Below are positions 28,062 through 37,859 of a stretch of DNA of 64,000 nt, in pieces (the first letter of the stretch is position 1; each line of letters starts with the position of its first letter). Below the pieces are notes generated by a model that saw only the letters and a list, made by a program, of their open reading frames with translations, had not been told where the DNA came from and did no database searches. The DNA is from Rhizobiales bacterium Ga0077545. GTDB taxonomy: Bacteria > Pseudomonadota > Alphaproteobacteria > Rhizobiales > Methylopilaceae. Both the position numbers and the translations under genes were made by a program. Where the stretch lies: the NCBI GenBank assembly GCA_001464335.1, contig LNEV01000019.1:44293-108292 (forward strand), read 5' to 3'.

Positions 28062-29447
28062 ATGACCGCTTCATCGACTTCCGGAGCCTATCCCGGCCGT
28101 TCGGCTGTTACGGGCTGGATCCTGTTCGACTGTGCGACCCAGCCGGTCTTTACGCTGATCACCACCTTCATCTTCGCGCCGTTCTTCGCCGCGCGTCTCG
28201 CGGAGAGCCCGGTCGAAGGCCAAGCGCTCTGGGGCTTCGCAACCGGGGCTGCGGGGCTTGCGATCGCGCTGTTGTCGCCCGTTCTTGGCGCGGTGGCGGA
28301 CGCGGCCGGGCAACGCAAGCCGTGGATCGCGGCGTTCTCGGTGCTCATCGTCACCGGCTGCGCGTTGCTCTGGTTTGCGGTGCCGGGAGCGGAATATTCG
28401 GTTCCGCTTGCGATGTTCGCCTTTGCCATGGCAACAATCGGCGCGGAATTCGCCGCCGTCTTCACCAACGCCATGATGCCGACGCTCGTGCCCCCGGAAA
28501 AACTCGGGCGCCTGTCGGGAACGGGATGGGCGGTCGGTTATGTCGGTGGTCTTTTCAGCCTCATCGCAATGCTGGTCTTCTTCGTCGCCAACCCGGAGAC
28601 CGGCAGAACGCTTGCAGGCCTGTCGCCGGTCTTCGGCCTCGATCCGGCGGCGGGCGAAGGCGACCGCGCCGCAGGGCCCCTTTCGGCGCTCTGGTATCTC
28701 GTCTTTGTCCTGCCGCTCTTCCTGTTCACGCCCGACACGCCGCGCCTTCAGGCGGTCACGACGGCGATCTCGCAGGGCCTCTCGACGCTGAAGGCGACCA
28801 TCGCCAGCGCACGGAGCCAGAAAAATGTCTTCACCTATCTGCTCGCGCACATGATCTACGCGGACGGGCTCGTCGGGCTCTTCGCGTTCGGCGGTATTTA
28901 CGCGACGGGAATTTTCGGCTGGTCGACGACCGAGATCGGCTCGTTCGGCATTCTGCTCACGATCACCGGCGCGCTGGGGGCCTGGCTCGGCGGCAAGATC
29001 GACGACCGGTTCGGCCCGAAAGCGGTCGTGCTCGGCGCGATCACGGGTCTCACCCTCGCGAGCATCGGCATTCTCTCGACGACGGCGAATTCCATCCTGT
29101 TCGGCATCGAGGTCGCGCCGCCGGTCCCGGGCGATGGTTTGTTCGCGGCACCGGCCGAGCAATTCTATCTTCTGTGCGGTCTGCTCATCGGCGCGGTCGC
29201 CGGACAGCTGCAGGCGGCCTCTCGCACGCTGCTCATCCGCATTTCGCCGGAAGAGAAGATCACCCAGTTCTTCGGGCTCTATGCCCTGTCGGGGAAGGTG
29301 ACGAGCTTCCTCAGTCCCGTGCTGGTGGGTGTCGTGACGGCGCTCGCCGCGAGCCAACGCGCGGGCATGACCGTCCTGATCGGCTTCTTCGTGGTCGGGG
29401 CGATTCTTCTGCTGCTGGTGAAGGTGCCGCCCGCGCGCCGTGCCTGA
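28062..29447 (+). CDS. MFS transporter, UMF1/Atg22-like
   Basis: 461 aa with about twelve membrane segments. The opening GWILFDCATQPVFTLITTFIFAPFF is characteristic of the UMF1 (vacuole effluxer Atg22-like) group, as are PTLVPPEKLGRLSGTGWAVGYVGGL and GAWLGGKIDDRFGPK. Substrates of bacterial members are unknown; amino-acid efflux is inferred from the yeast relative. It begins 14 nt after the gdhB stop (ATG 28062), so it may be co-transcribed with the glutamate dehydrogenase. Confidence 0.85.
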   Translation: MTASSTSGAYPGRSAVTGWILFDCATQPVFTLITTFIFAPFFAARLAESPVEGQALWGFATGAAGLAIALLSPVLGAVADAAGQRKPWIAAFSVLIVTGCALLWFAVPGAEYSVPLAMFAFAMATIGAEFAAVFTNAMMPTLVPPEKLGRLSGTGWAVGYVGGLFSLIAMLVFFVANPETGRTLAGLSPVFGLDPAAGEGDRAAGPLSALWYLVFVLPLFLFTPDTPRLQAVTTAISQGLSTLKATIASARSQKNVFTYLLAHMIYADGLVGLFAFGGIYATGIFGWSTTEIGSFGILLTITGALGAWLGGKIDDRFGPKAVVLGAITGLTLASIGILSTTANSILFGIEVAPPVPGDGLFAAPAEQFYLLCGLLIGAVAGQLQAASRTLLIRISPEEKITQFFGLYALSGKVTSFLSPVLVGVVTALAASQRAGMTVLIGFFVVGAILLLLVKVPPARRA

Positions 29448-29466
29448 CATGAGCCTTGAAACAGAA

Positions 29467-29486
29467 ACGGCGCCCGAGGGCGCCGT
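29467..29486. terminator. Bidirectional terminator-like hairpin
   Basis: Perfect ACGGCGCCC-GA-GGGCGCCGT between the convergent MFS gene (+) and small secreted ORF (-). Neither side has a long T-run, so efficiency is uncertain. Confidence 0.5.
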
Positions 29487-29510
29487 ACATATTCAAAAGT
29501 CTCGAAATAC

Positions 29511-29675
29511 TTAGCGGTACAGTGCGCCGACGATCTGATGGGCGGTGTCGATGCGGTGGGAAAACTGCGTCTCGGCGACGACAGCGCCGGTATCAGGAGC
29601 GAACGGCACGAGCGCTGCGCCAAGAAGAAGTGCGACGATCAGATTGCGCCAAACGCGCGTCCCCATACCCTGCAT
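29511..29675 (-). CDS. Possible small secreted protein, 54 aa
   Basis: From ATG 29675, with GGGGACGGGG upstream on this strand, the frame gives a basic start (MQGMGTRVWRN), a hydrophobic segment LIVALLLGAALVPFAP and a short polar tail TQFSHRIDTAHQIVGALYR. It is preceded by purH on the same strand and ends before a hairpin. The signal-like start and good RBS support translation; no family is recognised. Confidence 0.45.
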   Translation of the reverse strand: MQGMGTRVWRNLIVALLLGAALVPFAPDTGAVVAETQFSHRIDTAHQIVGALYR

Positions 29676-29780
29676 CGAAACCCCGTCCCCTGAACCCAAA
29701 CCTTCGAGCCCCCAAGCTCGGAAGGGACGTTAGACAGGGATGTTCGCCCTGTCACCCCCGCTTGGTGTAGTATTCCACGG

Positions 29781-31361
29781 TCAGTGTCGAAAATGCCGCA
29801 CCCCGGTGAACACCATGGCTACTCCGTGGGCATCCGCGGCGTCGATAACCTCCTGATCCCGCACGGATCCTCCCGGCTGTATCACTGCGGTTGCGCCCGC
29901 TTCCGCTGCAACGAGAAGTCCATCCGCGAAGGGAAAAAATGCGTCCGATGCGACGACGCTGCCTTCCGTCCGCGGCGGGGCACCGGCGCCGGCCAGCTCC
30001 TTCGCCTTTTCGACGGCGATTCGTGCGGAATCCACTCGGCTCATCTGACCGGCGCCGACGCCGACGGTCACGAGGTCCTTTGCGAACAGGATGGCGTTGG
30101 ACTTCACATGCTTGACCACACGGAACGCGAATTTCAGATCTTCGAGTTCCTTGTCGGTCGGCGCGCGCTTCGTGACGACGTTCAATTCCAGATCGTCGAT
30201 CACGGCATTGTCGCGGCTCTGCATCAGAAGCCCCCCCGCGACCGTCTTTACGGTAAGCCCGTCGGCGCGCGCATCGGGCAGCGAGTCGGTGACGAGAAGG
30301 CGAAGATTTTTCTTTGCACCGAGGATGGCGATGGCCTCCTCGGACGCGCCGGGCGCGATGATGGCTTCGGTGAAGATCTTGATGATCTCGCTGGCCGTTT
30401 CCTTGTCGAGCGGACGGTTGAGCGCGATGATGCCGCCAAACGCGGAGACGGGATCGGCCGCGAGCGCGCGGCGGTAGGCCTCCGCGAGTGTTGCTGCCTC
30501 CGCGACACCGCAGGGGTTTGCGTGCTTGACGATGGCGCAGGCCGCGGTACGCACGGGATCGAATTCGGCCACCAGCTCGAACGCGGCGTCGGTGTCGTTG
30601 ATGTTGTTGTAGGACAATTCCTTGCCCTGCATCTGCTTCGCCCGCGCCACGCCGGGGCGGTTGTCCTGCCCGCGCCACAGGCTGCCGGTCTGGTGCGGGT
30701 TCTCGCCATAGCGCAGAACTTCCTTCAGCGAGCCCGACAGGGCGCCGTAGGACAGCGCGCTCTCGCCGGTATGGCGCGCGAAATAGCCCGAGATCGCGGC
30801 GTCATAGGAGGATGTGCGCGCGAAGGCCTTGGCGGCAAGCGCCTGGCGCAGCTTCAGCGTGGTGGCGTTCTTGTTGGCCTTTATCTCCGCCAGCACGCGT
30901 TCGTAATCGCCAGGATCGACGACGACGGTCACGAAGGCATGGTTCTTTGCCGCGCCGCGGATCATGGCCGGGCCGCCGACATCGACATTCTCGACCATCT
31001 CGTCGTGGGGCGCGCCACGCTTCAGCACGTCCTCGAATGGGTAGAGATTGACGACGAGAAGATCGATCGGCGCGATGTCGTGTTCTTTCGCAGCGCTTTC
31101 ATGCTCCTCATTGCCGCGCACCATCAAAAGACCGCCGTGGACGGACGGGTGCAGCGTCTTCACGCGGCCATCCATCATTTCCGGGAAGCCCGTGACGGAA
31201 GACACATCGCGCACGTTCAGCCCCGCTTCCGCGAGGGCCTTTGCGGTGCCGCCGGTCGAGATCAGCTCGACGCCGCGGTCCGCGAGCGCGCGTGCGAAAT
31301 CGATGAGGCCGGTCTTGTCGGAAACGGAGAGGAGAGCACGGGCGATCGGGCGTTCGGTCAT
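29781..31361 (-). CDS. purH: Bifunctional AICAR formyltransferase / IMP cyclohydrolase
   Basis: 526 aa catalysing the last two steps of IMP synthesis. The N-terminal MGS-like cyclohydrolase domain has [18 protein letters not shown] and [10 protein letters not shown]. The transformylase domain contains [42 protein letters not shown] (catalytic Lys and His) and the end [32 protein letters not shown] 31361 ([12 protein letters not shown]) is used; a GTG at 31370 is possible. It lies downstream of htpX-rsmB-heparinase on the same strand. Confidence 0.97.
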   Translation of the reverse strand: MTERPIARALLSVSDKTGLIDFARALADRGVELISTGGTAKALAEAGLNVRDVSSVTGFPEMMDGRVKTLHPSVHGGLLMVRGNEEHESAAKEHDIAPIDLLVVNLYPFEDVLKRGAPHDEMVENVDVGGPAMIRGAAKNHAFVTVVVDPGDYERVLAEIKANKNATTLKLRQALAAKAFARTSSYDAAISGYFARHTGESALSYGALSGSLKEVLRYGENPHQTGSLWRGQDNRPGVARAKQMQGKELSYNNINDTDAAFELVAEFDPVRTAACAIVKHANPCGVAEAATLAEAYRRALAADPVSAFGGIIALNRPLDKETASEIIKIFTEAIIAPGASEEAIAILGAKKNLRLLVTDSLPDARADGLTVKTVAGGLLMQSRDNAVIDDLELNVVTKRAPTDKELEDLKFAFRVVKHVKSNAILFAKDLVTVGVGAGQMSRVDSARIAVEKAKELAGAGAPPRTEGSVVASDAFFPFADGLLVAAEAGATAVIQPGGSVRDQEVIDAADAHGVAMVFTGVRHFRH

Positions 31362-31435
31362 CGGTTCCACATCTGTTGCGGGGATCGACAGGGCCTAGCA
31401 CGCAAGAGCGGGCTTTGGCGACAGTGCCGCGCCTT

Positions 31436-33088
31436 TCAGGAGGGGGCCGGCGCTGTCCGCCGCAGCGACCAGGTCACGCGTGCGTCCGCTTGCATGCCGG
31501 GCCGTATGACGATCTGCGCCGAGCGGCGGGGGCCGGAGGCATCGCCGTGAAAGACGCTTTCTTCCAGCGCGATCGTGTGGTCCTCGGCCGCGAAGACCCA
31601 CAGATCGTCGTCGGGCAGAAGAAGCGCGATGCTGCGCCCATCCTCGAGCGGCTGGGCGCGCAGATCGGGGTGCAGGTGGAAGGCGAGGCGCATGTCCGCG
31701 GATGTCTGCGAACGCCCCGCAACGGGTTTCAATGTGTCGACGCCTTCAAGCAGGCTGCCATCGGCCGCGAGGCGCACGGTGCGTTCGTGGATCAGCCCGA
31801 AGCGGCGCGCGTGAAGATCGTGGCTCGCCCGCAGCAACGTGGCCGACGGGCCGTTCTCGCGTCCGATTTCGATCATGCGGGCCTGGCTATGTCCGGGCCA
31901 GGCAAAGCGGCGCGCCGGCGTGCCAAGCACCGCCGTAGAATGCGCTGCGGCGCTCCGGGCGGTGCGCTGTTCATCCAGATCGCTGCCGTCCGGGGTTCCG
32001 CAATTGACGATGAGGCGCGCGGCCTGCGTGCCGAATTCGAAGGACAGCGAGCCCGCATGGCCCTGGCGCGCCGGTCTTCCGGTGTCCATGATCAACACGG
32101 CGTTCTGGCCCTCGAGGCGCTGGTAGAAGCTGTGCGCGGCGTTGAGCACCGGGCGCCCCTTGGCGTCGTCGAGGCCGAGCGCGATCTCCAGCCGCTCGCG
32201 ATCGGTCGCGCCCATGCCGTTGAACAGCGCAAGCGTTCCGTCGGCGTGGCGGAAGGCGCGCAGCATGGGCAGCATGCGGTCCAGGCTTGTCATCAGCGCG
32301 GCGGGCGGCGGCACATCGCGGCGCCCAAACGTTTCGCGCAGGGTCAGAAGATCGAGCGTCAGCACAACAAGATCGTGCGGATTGCGTGTCACGACGCCCC
32401 CGTCCGGCAGGATCACGCGCGGCAGATCCTCGACGAGCCGTTTCGATGCGGAGGCGACGAGACGTGGATCGTCAAGACAGAGCGCGCTCTGGATGAGCGC
32501 GATGTCCGCGGAAAGGCGTGCAATGCCCGGGAAAAGAAAAGGCTGCCTGCGTTTGAGGCGCAGCGTCTGGCTTTGCAGAAGGCGGATGAACTGCACCGCA
32601 AAAGCGGGCTCGGCGTCGATCAGAAGAACGGGCGCGTAGGTCAGCCAGTTGATGAGGCGGCGCGCGGTGACCGCAGGGCGGTGCGCGATGCGCGGCAAGG
32701 AAGCCTGCGCCCAGTCTTCGATCAGCGAGCGGGCGAAAGCGCGGGCGAGGGCGGTGTCGGCAGCAGCCAGATCGGCGAGAACCTCAAAGCCGTGAAGCCT
32801 CTGCGCCCATGATGCGTCGGGAGGTGTCTGCGCGAAAATGGACGCGCCGCCGCAATCGACGCTGCTGCGTCCAAAGGTAAATACACCGCTGTAAAGCTGT
32901 GCCGCCTTCTGCGCATTGCCGCGGATGAAAGCGGGCGGCGTGGCTGTGAGCCGTCCAGGCAAAGGCGCCGTCCCGCGCGTCAGGCGGCCGGGCAGGATGC
33001 GCGCGAGAAGACCGCCCGCATCTGTCGGGACGAGGCCGTGGTGCATGTTTCGGTTCATCACGTCGGTCAAGGCCGACTGCTCTCCCAA
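31436..33088 (-). CDS. Heparinase II/III family protein
   Basis: 550 aa. The N-terminal half is an alpha-helical toroid-like region (FGRSSVDCGGASIF, WAQRLHGFEVLADLA, RLINWLTYAPVLL); the C-terminal half is beta-rich, typical of the heparinase II/III fold, with AAHSTAVLG and DLHARRFGLIHERTV carrying conserved histidines. Such proteins usually cleave uronic-acid polysaccharides, but this chromosomal rhizobial group next to rsmB and purH has no known substrate. No signal peptide is evident. It is 34 nt downstream of rsmB. Confidence 0.8.
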   Translation of the reverse strand: MGEQSALTDVMNRNMHHGLVPTDAGGLLARILPGRLTRGTAPLPGRLTATPPAFIRGNAQKAAQLYSGVFTFGRSSVDCGGASIFAQTPPDASWAQRLHGFEVLADLAAADTALARAFARSLIEDWAQASLPRIAHRPAVTARRLINWLTYAPVLLIDAEPAFAVQFIRLLQSQTLRLKRRQPFLFPGIARLSADIALIQSALCLDDPRLVASASKRLVEDLPRVILPDGGVVTRNPHDLVVLTLDLLTLRETFGRRDVPPPAALMTSLDRMLPMLRAFRHADGTLALFNGMGATDRERLEIALGLDDAKGRPVLNAAHSFYQRLEGQNAVLIMDTGRPARQGHAGSLSFEFGTQAARLIVNCGTPDGSDLDEQRTARSAAAHSTAVLGTPARRFAWPGHSQARMIEIGRENGPSATLLRASHDLHARRFGLIHERTVRLAADGSLLEGVDTLKPVAGRSQTSADMRLAFHLHPDLRAQPLEDGRSIALLLPDDDLWVFAAEDHTIALEESVFHGDASGPRRSAQIVIRPGMQADARVTWSLRRTAPAPS

Positions 33089-33122
33089 AACAGGCGCTCC
33101 CGCAGCGCCATAATCGTTAACG

Positions 33123-34442
33123 TCAGGCCATACGCCGCAGCCTTGCCGCGTAGAAGCCGTCCAGTCCCGCCATTCGAGCCTCAGAATGTGGCAGATGCGA
33201 GGGCAATGTACGTAATTCGCCCAGTTTTGTCACAAACTCTTCATGTCCGCCGACTTCATCCGGCAAGATCGGATCGCGCTGCAGCGCCGGATTGCGTTCC
33301 AGCAGAGCCAGTATCTGTCCTTCGCCTTCTTCCGTTTCGAGCGAGCAGGTCGAATAGACGATCATTCCGCCGGGCCGGACGAGCCGCGCGGCCGCGTCGA
33401 GCAGCCGGGCCTGAAGCGCCGCGAGCTTTTCGATGTCGTCTGCCGTTTTCAGCCAGGCGACATCGGGATGGCGTCGGATCGTGCCGGTCGCCGAGCAGGG
33501 GGCGTCGAGCAGGACGGCGTCGAACGGTCCGCCGTCATAGGTGGTCGCGTCGGCGGTCACGGTCTTGGCCGAAAGGCCGAGACGCTTGAGGTTTTCGGAC
33601 AGACGCCTCAGGCGCGGCGCCGAGCGGTCCACGGCGGTGATGTCGGCCCCGGCCGCCGCCAGTTGCGCGGTCTTGCCGCCGGGCGCGGCGCAGAGATCGG
33701 CGATCTTCTGGCCGGGCGCGGCGTGGAGCAGTTTTGCGGGCAGGGCCGCGGCGGCATCCTGCACCCACCACGCGCCGTCGTTGAAGCCGGGAAGTTCGGG
33801 CACCGGGCCGTGCGGCACAAGCCGGATGGTGCCGGTCGGCAGAAGCGTGCCGCCGAGCTGTTTGGCCCATTCCTCCGGATCGCGCGGGGCGGTGATGTCG
33901 AGCGCGGGTTCGGTGCGTTCGGCGGCCGCAATGGCAAGGGCGGTCTCCCGGCCCCATGCCGCTTCGCGCCGCTGCGCGATCCAGTCCGGCACGTCACGCA
34001 CGGGGTCGTCGAAAGCAGCGGCCAGCTCGTCGCGTTCGCGGGTCACATTGCGCAGCACCGCATTGACGAGCGGCGCAAAAGGCCGCGCGGCGCGGTCGCC
34101 ATTGGCCTGGTCGACCGCAAGGCCCACGGCGGCGTGGTCCGGCACATCCATCAGTAGAATCTGCGCGGTGCCCGTGAGAAGAATGCTCTCCAGCGCGCCG
34201 CGCGGATCGAGCGGTTTTCGGAGGAATTTTCCGATGACGGCGCGCAACGAGCCGAGACGGCGGAGCGTCGCTCCGGCAATGGCGCGGGCGAGCGCCCGGT
34301 CGCGCGGTTCGAGCGAGGCCAGCGGGCCTTTCGGATCGTCGAGCGCCTCGTCGAGTGGGCGCCCGCGCTGGAGAACGCCATGGACAAGATTGGTCGCAGC
34401 ACGGCGGGCCGCGAGCCCCTGCGAAACGGAGGTCGAATTCAT
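33123..34442 (-). CDS. rsmB: 16S rRNA m5C967 methyltransferase RsmB-like
   Basis: 439 aa. The N-terminal NusB-like domain (GLAARRAATNLVHGVL, RDRALARAIAGATLRRLGSL) is followed by the RNA m5C methyltransferase domain: DLCAAPGGKTAQLAAAG (SAM), LLDAPCSATGTIRRHPDVAW and YSTCSLETEEGE, the two catalytic cysteines. The family methylates C967 of 16S rRNA. ATG 34442 (MNSTSVSQ) is preferred to the open 34457 start. It is transcribed after htpX, with a palindrome in between. Confidence 0.9.
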   Translation of the reverse strand: MNSTSVSQGLAARRAATNLVHGVLQRGRPLDEALDDPKGPLASLEPRDRALARAIAGATLRRLGSLRAVIGKFLRKPLDPRGALESILLTGTAQILLMDVPDHAAVGLAVDQANGDRAARPFAPLVNAVLRNVTRERDELAAAFDDPVRDVPDWIAQRREAAWGRETALAIAAAERTEPALDITAPRDPEEWAKQLGGTLLPTGTIRLVPHGPVPELPGFNDGAWWVQDAAAALPAKLLHAAPGQKIADLCAAPGGKTAQLAAAGADITAVDRSAPRLRRLSENLKRLGLSAKTVTADATTYDGGPFDAVLLDAPCSATGTIRRHPDVAWLKTADDIEKLAALQARLLDAAARLVRPGGMIVYSTCSLETEEGEGQILALLERNPALQRDPILPDEVGGHEEFVTKLGELRTLPSHLPHSEARMAGLDGFYAARLRRMA

Positions 34443-34457
34443 GGGCGCGTTATGCAC

Positions 34458-34496
34458 GCCGTCCCGGAAATCGCGAAGCGTTTATCCGGGACGGGC
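34458..34496. repeat. REP-like palindrome between rsmB and htpX
   Basis: GCCGTCCCGGA (34458-34468) and TCCGGGACGGGC (34485-34496) flank a 16-nt loop that itself has TCGC/GCG complementarity. A different sequence family from the palindromes near 21.7 kb. It may act as an mRNA stability or attenuation hairpin within the htpX-rsmB transcript. Confidence 0.5.
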
Positions 34497-34529
34497 ATCG
34501 AGATCAGGATCGGCGTTCAGCCGCGTGGC

Positions 34530-35474
34530 TCAACCCCAGGGACCGCGTCCAGCGCCGCCGTCGCCGCCGAACTGGTTCCAGGGACCGCCCGGCGCGGTTT
34601 CGACGAAGCCCCGGCGCGGCGTCTGCCCCATCGTGCCGGCGAGGGCTTCGAGGGCCGCAATGCGGTTTGCGGTGTTCGGATGCGTCGAGAACAGATTGTC
34701 CATCCGCTCCCCCGAAAGCGGGTTGATGATGAACATGTGTGCCGTGGCGGGGTTGCGCTCGGCTTGCATGTTCGGACGCGCATGCGCAGCGCCCGCAATC
34801 TTGTTGAGCGCCGATGCAAGCGCGAGCGGCTTGCCGCAGATTTCCGCGCCGCCTTTGTCGGCTTCGTATTCGCGCGAGCGCGAGATCGCCATCTGCACGA
34901 CCATCGCGGCCATCGGAGCAAGGATCATGATGGCGATGGTGCCGATCATGCCGATGCCGCCATTGTTGTTTCCGCGGTTGCCGCCGAACAGGAAAGCAAA
35001 ATTCGCCAGCATGCCGATGGCGCCCGCGAGTGTCGCGGTGATGGTCATCGTCAGCGTGTCGTAATTCTTGATGTGCGCCAGTTCGTGCGCCATGACGCCT
35101 TCGATCTCGTCATAGCTCAGCGCATTGAGAAGCCCGGTCGTCGCGGCGACGGCGGCGTTCTGCGGGTTGCGGCCCGTCGCGAAGGCGTTCGGCTGCGGGT
35201 TCTCCATGATGTAGACCTTCGGCATGGGAAGGCCCGCATTCTGCGCCAGCCGCTGCACCATGGTGTAATATTCCGGCGCGGTGCGGGCATCGACCTCGCG
35301 CGCGCCATACATGCGCAGCACCATATTGGCCGAGTTCCAATAGCTGAAAGCGTTCATCGCGAGCGCGACGAAGAAGGCGATCATCATGCCGCCCGAGCCG
35401 CCGATCAGGTAGCCGATGCCCATGAACAAGGCCGTCATGCCGGCAAGCAGGATGGCGGTCTTGAAATAGTTCAT
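34530..35474 (-). CDS. htpX: Membrane zinc metalloprotease HtpX
   Basis: 314 aa M48B protease of the inner membrane involved in membrane-protein quality control. Two N-terminal membrane segments ([23 protein letters not shown] and [17 protein letters not shown]), zinc motif [13 protein letters not shown], two more spans, and the glutamate zinc ligand in [14 protein letters not shown]. The C-terminal tail is Gly-rich. First gene of the minus-strand htpX-rsmB-heparinase-purH run, divergent from the DUF1674 gene. Confidence 0.95.
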   Translation of the reverse strand: MNYFKTAILLAGMTALFMGIGYLIGGSGGMMIAFFVALAMNAFSYWNSANMVLRMYGAREVDARTAPEYYTMVQRLAQNAGLPMPKVYIMENPQPNAFATGRNPQNAAVAATTGLLNALSYDEIEGVMAHELAHIKNYDTLTMTITATLAGAIGMLANFAFLFGGNRGNNNGGIGMIGTIAIMILAPMAAMVVQMAISRSREYEADKGGAEICGKPLALASALNKIAGAAHARPNMQAERNPATAHMFIINPLSGERMDNLFSTHPNTANRIAALEALAGTMGQTPRRGFVETAPGGPWNQFGGDGGAGRGPWG

Positions 35475-35572
35475 TCCAGTCTCCTCTGCGGCGCGCTTTG
35501 CGCGCGCCTTTCGAGACCTATATGTGGAAAGGCGAAATTGCGCTGCAAGAACGCGCGAGGAGAGAATCGGAC

Positions 35573-35767
35573 ATGCCCGAGGACGGCCAGGAGTTCGAAA
35601 AGCCCAAACCGACGCCGGAAGCCGAGCGCGCTCTGGCCGAAGCGGAGGCGCGCCGCAAGGCAGCCGCCGAGGCCCCGTCCGCGCCGCGCGAATACAAGGG
35701 CCGCAAGGGCCCCGAACCCGTCCGCTACGGGGACTGGGAAGTGAAGGGCATTGTCAGCGATTTTTGA
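35573..35767 (+). CDS. DUF1674 protein (succinate dehydrogenase assembly factor 4-like)
   Basis: 64 aa from ATG 35573 with AGGAGA upstream. The N-terminus is charged and Lys/Glu/Ala-rich; the C-terminus [22 protein letters not shown] is the conserved DUF1674 block. In mitochondria the homologue (SDHAF4/Sdh8) binds flavinylated SdhA during complex II assembly; the bacterial role is inferred by homology. A longer upstream frame from 35498 is spurious. Confidence 0.85.
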   Translation: MPEDGQEFEKPKPTPEAERALAEAEARRKAAAEAPSAPREYKGRKGPEPVRYGDWEVKGIVSDF

Positions 35768-35851
35768 TGCCGCATGCTTTCGGCGGATTGCCCGGCCGGC
35801 GCGCCGCTGGTAGTTTTGCCTATTCTTGAAGCAGCAGAGGGAGGAGAGCGA

Positions 35852-35988
35852 ATGACATTGCGACGCCGTGTTCTCATCCCGGCTGTGGTCCTCGGCTAGG
35901 CCGGACCCCGCGACCGCGTTTTCAGGTCGCCGAATTCCCGATTTTCGATCCGACGCTGCCGCTCCCGCACGGGATGCGCAGCCAATAA
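35852..35988 (+). pseudogene. Possible remnant of a small exported-protein gene
   Basis: Strong RBS (GGAGGAGAG) and ATG 35852 give MTLRRRVLIPAVVLG and then TAG. In another frame the next ~90 nt read on as protein-like VAEFPIFDPTLPLPHGMRSQ with a stop at 35986. A frame change plus the early TAG would explain a decayed gene; it could also be chance. No family was recognised. Confidence 0.3.
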
Positions 35989-36016
35989 AGGCCGGTCTTC
36001 GCGCCGGAAACATGCC

Positions 36017-37807
36017 ATGAGCGCTGTCAAAAAACAGCGGGCGGATGCATTCCGCTCCGCTTTCGCCTTCTCGTTCCGCCATTGGCGCCGCCAGCCGGGG
36101 CAATTGTCCGTCATCGTCGGCGCGATCCTGTGCTCGACGCTGGCCGACATCTTCATCCCGGTTTTTGCCGGGCGGATCGTCGACGCCATCGCAGCGACCG
36201 GCCTGCCGCGTGACGAGGCGCTGCGGGCCGCGCTCGTTGCGCTTGGTGCCCTTGCCGGGCTCGGCCTGCTCGGTCTGGTCACGCGCCAGATCGCCTGGCA
36301 CGGCATCATCCCGTTCACGCTGCGCATCATGTCTGATGTCGGACAGGACGCCTTCCGCCGCGTTCAGCGCTTCTCCTCGGACTGGCACGCCAACACCTTC
36401 GCAGGCTCGACGGTCCGCAAGATCACGCGCGGCATGTGGGCCTTCGACACCCTGAACGACACCATCTTCCTGGCGATGCTGCCGTCCGTCTGCGTGCTTG
36501 TCGGCACGGTTGTCCTGATGGCGATCTTTTCGCCTCCTCTGGGCGCGGTGATGGCCACGATCAGCCTGCTCTACATCGTCATGACGGTTCTGCTGGCGAC
36601 CCGCTGGGCGGCGCCCGCGGCGCGGTTGTCCAACCAGTGGGACAGCCGCATGGGCGGCGTGCTTGCCGATTCCATAACCTGCAACCCCGTGGTGAAGAGC
36701 TTCGGCGCCGAGGCGCGCGAAGACACGCGGCTGTCGAAGGTCGTCGGCAAGTGGCGTCTGCGTACCTACCGCACCTGGGCGCGCTACACCTGGGCCTCGG
36801 GTGTGCAGATCGCCGTGCTTCTCCTGCTGCGGCTGTCGCTCGTCGGCGGCGCCATCCTCTTGTGGTGGCACGGCCGCGCGACGCCGGGCGATGCGGCCTA
36901 TCTGCTGACCACGTCCTTCGTGCTCCACGGCTATCTGCGCGATGTCGGCATGCACATCAATCACCTGCAGAAATCGGTCAACGACATGGAGGAGCTTGTC
37001 GACATGCAGGCTGCGCCGCTCGGCATCGAGGACCGCACGGGCGCCGTGCCGATCCGCGTGAACGGCGGCGAGATCCGCTTCGATCATGTCGCGTTTCATT
37101 ATGCCGGACACGACACACCGCTCTACCGCGATCTCGACATGACAATACGCGCGGGCGAGCGCGTCGGTCTTGTCGGCCATTCCGGCTCGGGCAAGACGAC
37201 GTTCGTGAAACTGGTCCAGCGTCTGTACGACGTGACCGGCGGCCGCGTTCTCATCGACGGGCAGGACATCTCGCATGCGACGCAGAATTCGCTGCGCAGC
37301 CAGATCGCGATCGTCCAGCAGGAGCCGATCCTGTTCCACCGCACGCTGGCGGAGAACATCGCCTATGCCCGTCCGGATGCGGGCATGGACGAGATCGAGG
37401 AGGCCGCGCGTGCCGCAAATGCTCTCGGCTTCATCGAGCGTCTGCCGAAGGGCTTTCAGACCATGGTGGGCGAGCGCGGGGTGAAACTTTCCGGCGGCGA
37501 GCGTCAGCGCATCGCGCTTGCGCGTGCGTTCCTCGCCGACGCGCCGATCCTCATTCTGGACGAGGCCACGTCGAGCCTCGATTCCGAATCCGAGCGCCTG
37601 ATCCAGCAGGCGACGGAGCGTCTGATGCAGGGGCGGACGGCGATCGTCATCGCCCATCGCCTGTCGACGGTGCGCGGCCTCGATCGCATTCTCGTCTTTG
37701 CGAACGGCGAGATTGTCGAAAGCGGCCGGCACGAGGATCTGGTGCGCCGCCCGGACGGGCATTACCGCCGCCTCTTCGAGACACAGGCCGAGGCGGCTCT
37801 GGTGTGA
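36017..37807 (+). CDS. ABC exporter, fused membrane and ATPase domains (MsbA-like)
   Basis: 596 aa half-transporter. Six membrane segments occupy residues ~25-310. The ATPase domain has Walker A GHSGSGKTTFVKLVQRLYD, Q-loop IAIVQQEPILFHRTLAENI, signature VKLSGGERQRIALARAF, Walker B ILILDEATSSLD and H-loop VIAHRLSTVRG. It probably functions as a homodimer exporting lipids or drugs; the substrate is unknown. Start ATG 36017. Monocistronic; a 53-nt gap separates it from the extensin-like gene. Confidence 0.9.
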   Translation: MSAVKKQRADAFRSAFAFSFRHWRRQPGQLSVIVGAILCSTLADIFIPVFAGRIVDAIAATGLPRDEALRAALVALGALAGLGLLGLVTRQIAWHGIIPFTLRIMSDVGQDAFRRVQRFSSDWHANTFAGSTVRKITRGMWAFDTLNDTIFLAMLPSVCVLVGTVVLMAIFSPPLGAVMATISLLYIVMTVLLATRWAAPAARLSNQWDSRMGGVLADSITCNPVVKSFGAEAREDTRLSKVVGKWRLRTYRTWARYTWASGVQIAVLLLLRLSLVGGAILLWWHGRATPGDAAYLLTTSFVLHGYLRDVGMHINHLQKSVNDMEELVDMQAAPLGIEDRTGAVPIRVNGGEIRFDHVAFHYAGHDTPLYRDLDMTIRAGERVGLVGHSGSGKTTFVKLVQRLYDVTGGRVLIDGQDISHATQNSLRSQIAIVQQEPILFHRTLAENIAYARPDAGMDEIEEAARAANALGFIERLPKGFQTMVGERGVKLSGGERQRIALARAFLADAPILILDEATSSLDSESERLIQQATERLMQGRTAIVIAHRLSTVRGLDRILVFANGEIVESGRHEDLVRRPDGHYRRLFETQAEAALV

Positions 37808-37859
37808 CGCATTGCCCTGACAGGGATCGTTCTCCGCTTCTGGAACGTTATAGCCCGCG

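Noticed and set aside
29784..31550. 588-codon plus-strand frame opposite purH
   Set aside because: Antisense shadow of purH.
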